Assembly: GCA_038373885.1 (NCBI GenBank)
Contig: JAWZYV010015848.1
Span: 124,001 to 188,000 of the forward strand
Length of the DNA: 64,000 nt
Origin: Cheiracanthium punctorium
Taxonomy: Eukaryota > Arthropoda > Arachnida > Araneae > Cheiracanthiidae
Reading direction: 5' to 3'
Every line of letters begins with the position of its first letter. The first letter of the stretch is position 1. Below, piece after piece: positions 59,095 through 64,000 of the stretch. Below the pieces are notes generated by a model. That model made no database searches and was not told where the DNA came from. It saw only the letters and a program-made list of their open reading frames with translations. The position numbers were made by a program, and so were the translations under genes.

Positions 59095-62040
59095 ATTTAC
59101 AGCTCTCTTTTCTAGCAAAAAATACATGCATTTACTCTTCAGTCAATTCAACGTTTAATCGAATAATCAGTAGTAAAACGCTTGCTTCAATAATAAATTC
59201 TCAAATAATAAATAAAGGTACTGTGAAGTTAAGTTGATCCCATGATTTAATGAGATCTGCAGGTTAAATATGTGAGCTTTTATCCATCCCCTGAGTTCAC
59301 TTTCATCTCTATGCTTACAACATTTGCATTTAATGTTTTTCATTAACTCCAAAATCAAACTAAAGCTTCCTTAATAATTTTAATTATGCAGATGAATCCA
59401 GGAATCATGGTTAAAATTCAGTTTTCTTCTTTTTTTACATATAAATATGTTTTTATTCGTTACATACCTCCTGCATATTTCCCCCAAAACATGTTTAATT
59501 TATGAAAGCACGTTTCGTTTTTTTTTCTTCTTCTTTTGCAACTTTTCGAATAAATGAAGAAAGTGCCACTCCATAAGGTGCAATTTATGAATACGTGCTT
59601 AATAACTAGAAGCGTACAGATCTGATTTTCCATGTTACATGCAAGAAAGAATTTAAAAAAAAATACGAGTTGCGCTTTCTATAGTAAATGGATTAATGTT
59701 TATTCATTTAGAATGCATAAAATGAACTGTTTGTTTATACAATGCGATTTTATTGAAAATATGAACATCTGGAAAACTGTTAGTTTATATTTTATAAAAA
59801 TGTGTTCGTTGTTGTAGAATACAAATTAATGTTTACAGAAATTAAATATTCAAATGTGATTTGCTCTTTCTGTGATGTAGTATTAATCAAATAAAAAGAA
59901 ATTGTTTTAATAAAAGCTTCAAATAATTGTTTTTTACATAAACTTAAGCTGCTATCGGCTGCAATATTTTGCATGGCTTGATAACATTTTTTGGTTGCAT
60001 ATGAAAATTTGAATACAGTTGAGAAGCGTGTATTCATTTTTACAGAAAATACATATCTACTTTTGACTTTTCAAATGCTCGACTTGCGATTCCATTAGTC
60101 CAAACTAGAATTTTTTTCAAAAAATTCTTAATAAAGCTGTGTAGAGAAATGATACATCATAAAATTTAATATTCTAAAAATATTTTATAACTTCGTTAAA
60201 ACATCTCTAATCTGAGCTGAAATTATTCCTTTTACTGAAACTGGTTTATTAAAAAGCTGATTTCTTGTGCTTTGGACAGTTTCTTTCGTGAAGGAATACA
60301 ATTCAGTTGCTCACCAAAAACGCTTAAACGGAGAGTTTTGAGTAACTGAAAGAGATATCAAAAATTCCCTCAGGCACGTTTGGGAAATATTAAATTTTAA
60401 ATACTGCATATGGTCATGAACTTCAATTTCAATAAAGGCTAGTCAATTCACACTCGGTTTTCAGTAAATGAATACCATGTGTTAACAGTAATCATTACAC
60501 TTCTGATCGTCCAAGGCATAAGCATAGGCATGTGTTGTAAATGCTTGTATTCTTTGCAAAGAATCTGCATTATGTTAATACCTTTTCATAAACTATTTCA
60601 CACTGCTGAAATTTCAAAGAGATTTTCTATAACTAGGATTTTTTCACACGCCAAAATTTTTTTTCTTCCTATTCCTGTAATTGTCTGATCTCAGTTTCGC
60701 ATTAGCATATTCAGGTTTTACAAGAAGAACAAACGGGAATCAATACATCTACAGTCTCTCTCTCTATCTATCCCCCCTTTATTTGAACACCCCCCTTTAA
60801 CCTGTCTCCATCAAAGAAATATTACATATATGTTCTCTGTTGATGAACCTTTTTGAAGTCTATTAGACATTTTTTTTTTTTTTGCGGATTTAAAGAAGAA
60901 GTTTGTCAAATCATCCGTTTGAAGCTCCTTAAGATCAGAACTAATTTTTTTACTCACGTAAGAATTTTATCCACACTGAAGATTAGCACTAACTTTAGAG
61001 TCACTCAAGAAGATTACCCTGACGGCGTTACTATACTATTTCTAATAACCTTAGCTGTTGACGGAAAAATACTGCCTTAAATTATCAAAAATGAAGTTTT
61101 AGTTACTTGAAAAGTACAAGTTATTAAATTTGGTTCCTTCATACAGTTTTTATCTTTACAATCTTCTAGTTAGCAATATTTCTTCGTAATAAGTTTTTAT
61201 TCGATAAAGCTAAATGATGCTTATTTAATCTCCCTTTTTAGTTTGATTTATTTATAAAATTCACCAAATAAAATACTTTTTTTTTAATTATGTCACTTCT
61301 CCTAAAACAACTTATCATTTTATGCAGCTGAGCGAGGAAAAACAAATTTAAAAGGATTTTGCTATGTACGTGCAACTATTCTTACACTCACTTCATTTCA
61401 TAAAAAGAGAAAAAAAATAGTTGAAAAGTTAATGAACATACCTCACTTGTTCATCTTTCTAATACGTAATTCAATAACAACTTCAAACACGTTTTTAATT
61501 TTGACGTTTATTGAGTTTACATTTCGTGTTTTATAATTAAGCTTTGACAGGAGAGAAAATTTTCATAAATGACTACTTTCTCAGTTATCAGGAGTCTTCT
61601 TTGCCCCATCTACATATTTTTTTAATCTTTACTATGATCCTGCCGAAAATTTTAACGCTCTAGCTAATACGCTAAGTTTTCTAATTTAGAAGTCCAATAT
61701 CATTCTTTTTTTTCCAGTTTCTCAACGAATTTCAGCTAAAACAGATATTTGCTGGAAGAATCCTGAGAGATTTTTTTTAAGTGAATGATTATGATCAATT
61801 AAATGAGTTAATGAAGAGATGAAAGAGAACACTTTTCCAATATTTCCCCCGAAAGCTGTAATGAGATTCTTGTTCCGTGAGGTATTAAATGTTTTATCAA
61901 ACAGGATTCGTCCAAGGGGCGGTTTCAATCGATCTCTGAAGTTTTGGCGGCAAAGACTTTGTCAACAAAAAAAAAAAAATAGTTGAATATTTTAATTCAA
62001 ATTACTTTAGAAAATTATAATCTTCATTTACACCAAATAG
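59095..62040. other. AT-rich spacer, nothing recognised
   Basis: About 2.9 kb with only short frames and homopolymers. A CT-rich microsatellite-like patch lies near 60,753-60,785. Confidence 0.5.
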
Positions 62041-62488
62041 TTGTTATTGTTGTTACACATGACTAACTGGAATTCAATCCACAGAGATCAGGCAGCCCAA
62101 TATTCTAAAAAAGGAACGAGAAAGGGAAATACCATAAAGAAACAAGATAAACTTGATTTACAAACAAACTAACAAGAAAGGAGCAGGGAATAGAGTTCAA
62201 TCAATAAGAGTTCATAAGAGTTCTGACAGTCCAATATAATTTGGGTATTTCCCCAAGTTTTTGAGCCTCTCAATCAAAGTCCAGGCACTCCAGAAACGGT
62301 TTAGCATTCATGGGGTCCACTATACAGATTTGACAAATATTTGAATGGAGTATTCCTATTTTGTTAAGATGTTTTACCAAGCAGTAGTGGCCTTTCTTTA
62401 GTCTGAAGTTTGGCCCGGATACCAAAGGGGTCTTTGATGTAAATTGAAGTATTTGACGTTTTGTGCATGTTTTGATGCATTTATTCAA
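62041..62488 (-). pseudogene. LINE 3' end with Cys-motif and (CAA)n tail
   Basis: A minus-strand frame (62,488 to 62,270) contains FRLKKGHYCLVKHLNKIGIL, then HSNICQICIVDPMNAKPFLE and CLDFD before a stop. The GH...HL.kiGi..s..C..C......P.LeC pattern is the region after RNase H in I/R1/Jockey-type LINE ORF2 proteins. About 210 bp of 3' UTR follow, ending in a (CAA)n-type tail (62,041-62,054). Upstream similarity fades, as in a 5'-truncated copy. It appears to be a different lineage from the LINE at 31.4-33.1 kb, since the residues between the cysteines differ. Confidence 0.65.
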
Positions 62489-62489
62489 A

Positions 62490-63518
62490 ATCTAAAATTT
62501 CAAAGAATCTTTATATTCTTAATTGCTGTATGACTATATATTTTTCTTGCGTGGCAGTTTTGGTCATAGGTGAATGTACATTCTTTCTTCCGTGATTTTA
62601 GAGTGTGGAGGTGGAGAAGTTCTCGGTGCAAGAGTTAGAAATAAGTGCCGTCGACCACAATGGTGAAATTTTATATCCTCAAGTTTGCACACCCGCATTG
62701 TAAAAAAAAAAAAATTGAAACATTTAATAATGGAAAGGGAAAACTAAAGATACGAACGGTCAGAACGCCATGGTCAACGACGGTTGAAAAGGGATAGAAA
62801 TGGCTAGAAATTGCTTAAAACAGAAAGAATACGGCTAAAGTAGCTATCCGTAGCGTTTTCGAAAATATGTGGCTAGTTAGAATCTTAAAGTGGCTAATAT
62901 GGCAGCCCTGGACACAGCAGAACTGTTCCCAATTATTTTATACAAATAGGCCTGAGACATGTGGAGAGATAAAAAGATAGCAGCATTTATACTATTCAAA
63001 CCCTTGACCGTTTGGTTCTCCACACTTTTTATCTAATCGAACACATGGAGACAATCGAACACATCGCTGAATGTTGACGAAGCCCCTAGTGTAAATCGGA
63101 GTATTGTGAACTCAAATCTAAGGCAAGGAAATAACTGAGCATGGAAGGAGCGCTAACAAGATGTTACTGCTGGAGCTGATATTCAGATAACAATATCGGA
63201 CCTATTACTAAGTTATTCTGCACCTTTACATTTAGGAGATGCATAATACCACGTTTGTTTTCGTTTGCGCAGGGCCGGAGTAACCAGTAACGGGGTCCAG
63301 TACCAATTTTAATACCCGGATCCTCCCACTGTCTATTTTCATATCGCCGCCACCTTATCTGTCTTATATGCACTTACATGCCTCAAAATAAATATTTTTG
63401 AAATTGCACATATAGATGATGTTATTGATTTTAAAAACTTAAAACTGATTTTTTTTAATTTTAAAGTAAATTTATTAAATTGAAGTTTGCATAAAGCATA
63501 TTTGCAAATAATCTTCGT
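62490..63518. other. Spacer, nothing firm
   Basis: GGCAGCCCTGG near 62,900 and CAGGGCCGGAGT near 63,271 look like single hAT-type ends but have no partners in view. No gene recognised. Confidence 0.4.
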
Positions 63519-63519
63519 A

Positions 63520-64000
63520 CAGTAAAAACCGGATAATTCGTCCCGTCTAAGAAACCAGAGGGATTAAGCAGGGTCTTTCCTTACTAGTATGTTGAGAGGG
63601 ATAATAACTAAACTCACGTGGAGCATAAATGAACATAGCAGCCCCGTCCAATCGCCAACCGTTTTAAAGTTATTGCGGATAGAATGAAAAAGTCTCTTAA
63701 CTCGACAAAATGCCCAACACCCTACCCAAAAAATAAGGACATATTAAGAAAGAACAGAAGAAAAATCCTTCAAATTAACATCAGCTGTGTTTCAATCGAT
63801 AAATGTAATAGGGAGTTATAAGCACTAAACAATAAAAACAATGCAAAATCTAATATTCGAATACATGATTAATTGGCGATACTGCAAACACTATCTCAGC
63901 TACCGTTCACAGAATTTGAAAAAAAAAACCTTGACCATTCCAATAGCTTTAGAACAAACTAACGATTAAGCCAGTTGTCTAGTTCAGGAGGAATTAAGCC
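63520..64000 (+). mobile_element. Tigger-like left end, runs off window
   Basis: CAGTAAAAACCGGATAATTCG starts directly after TA (63,518-63,519), a pogo/Tigger-type end. No matching right end is seen before the window stops. Confidence 0.55.

Noticed and set aside
62900..63290. Single hAT-type ends GGCAGCCCTG and CAGGGCCGGAG
   Set aside because: No partner ends or target duplications were found.

Overview
This window looks like intergenic or intronic DNA from a large, AT-rich, transposon-filled arthropod genome. A spider or another chelicerate is my best guess. It has long AT-rich spacers, no open frame much over 200 codons, a degenerate transposase with a DUF4817-type N-terminus (a domain I associate with spider and ant genomes), tRNA-derived SINEs, LINE tails ending in (CAA)n, and many hAT, piggyBac, Harbinger, mariner and Tigger-type elements. 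I found no host gene, rRNA, functional tRNA or CRISPR array. Most short open frames are chance or lie inside repeats.

Layout. 1-5.5 kb: copies of a dispersed repeat (family A) in AT-rich DNA. 5.5-14.6 kb: a piggyBac-like MITE, then two tandem copies of a ~750-bp inverted-repeat element, one opened by three further MITEs, a second piggyBac-like MITE, a tRNA-derived SINE and a GC-richer block. 16.2-17 kb: a decayed tandem repeat and a T31/G11 tract. 18.9-21.5 kb: a long-TIR mariner-like element whose transposase is broken by a 507-bp hAT insertion with a perfect 8-bp target duplication, a SINE, and an internal inversion. 24.0-24.4 kb: a third-party piggyBac-type MITE copy. 25.2-27.5 kb: a complete 2,296-bp DNA transposon with an 11-bp TIR and a perfect 8-bp duplication. 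It carries a decayed protein of a widespread but, to my knowledge, unnamed family.

31.4-33.1 kb: a LINE 3' end on the minus strand split by a 1,179-bp Harbinger element. 33.6-35.1 kb: an element packed with AAGCTTG motifs that interrupts a Ser/Thr/Pro-rich region. 37.8-40.2 kb: a foldback element with 140-bp internal repeats around family A sequence. 41.0-42.1 kb and 57.8-59.1 kb: Tigger/pogo-type elements, the first keeping 27 codons of a CENP-B-like HTH. 45.9-48.5 kb: an inverted-repeat element followed by a long-TIR TA-inserting element with a nested hAT MITE. 49.8-50.6 kb: family A again. 53.0-53.5 kb: a third piggyBac-type MITE with a 120-bp-arm palindrome. 62.0-62.5 kb: another LINE 3' end. 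The final 0.5 kb begins a further Tigger-like element.

The best candidate for something undescribed is the 25,176-27,471 element, because its intact boundaries tie an unnamed protein family to a specific transposon structure. All protein assignments rest on motif recognition by eye; no database search was run.
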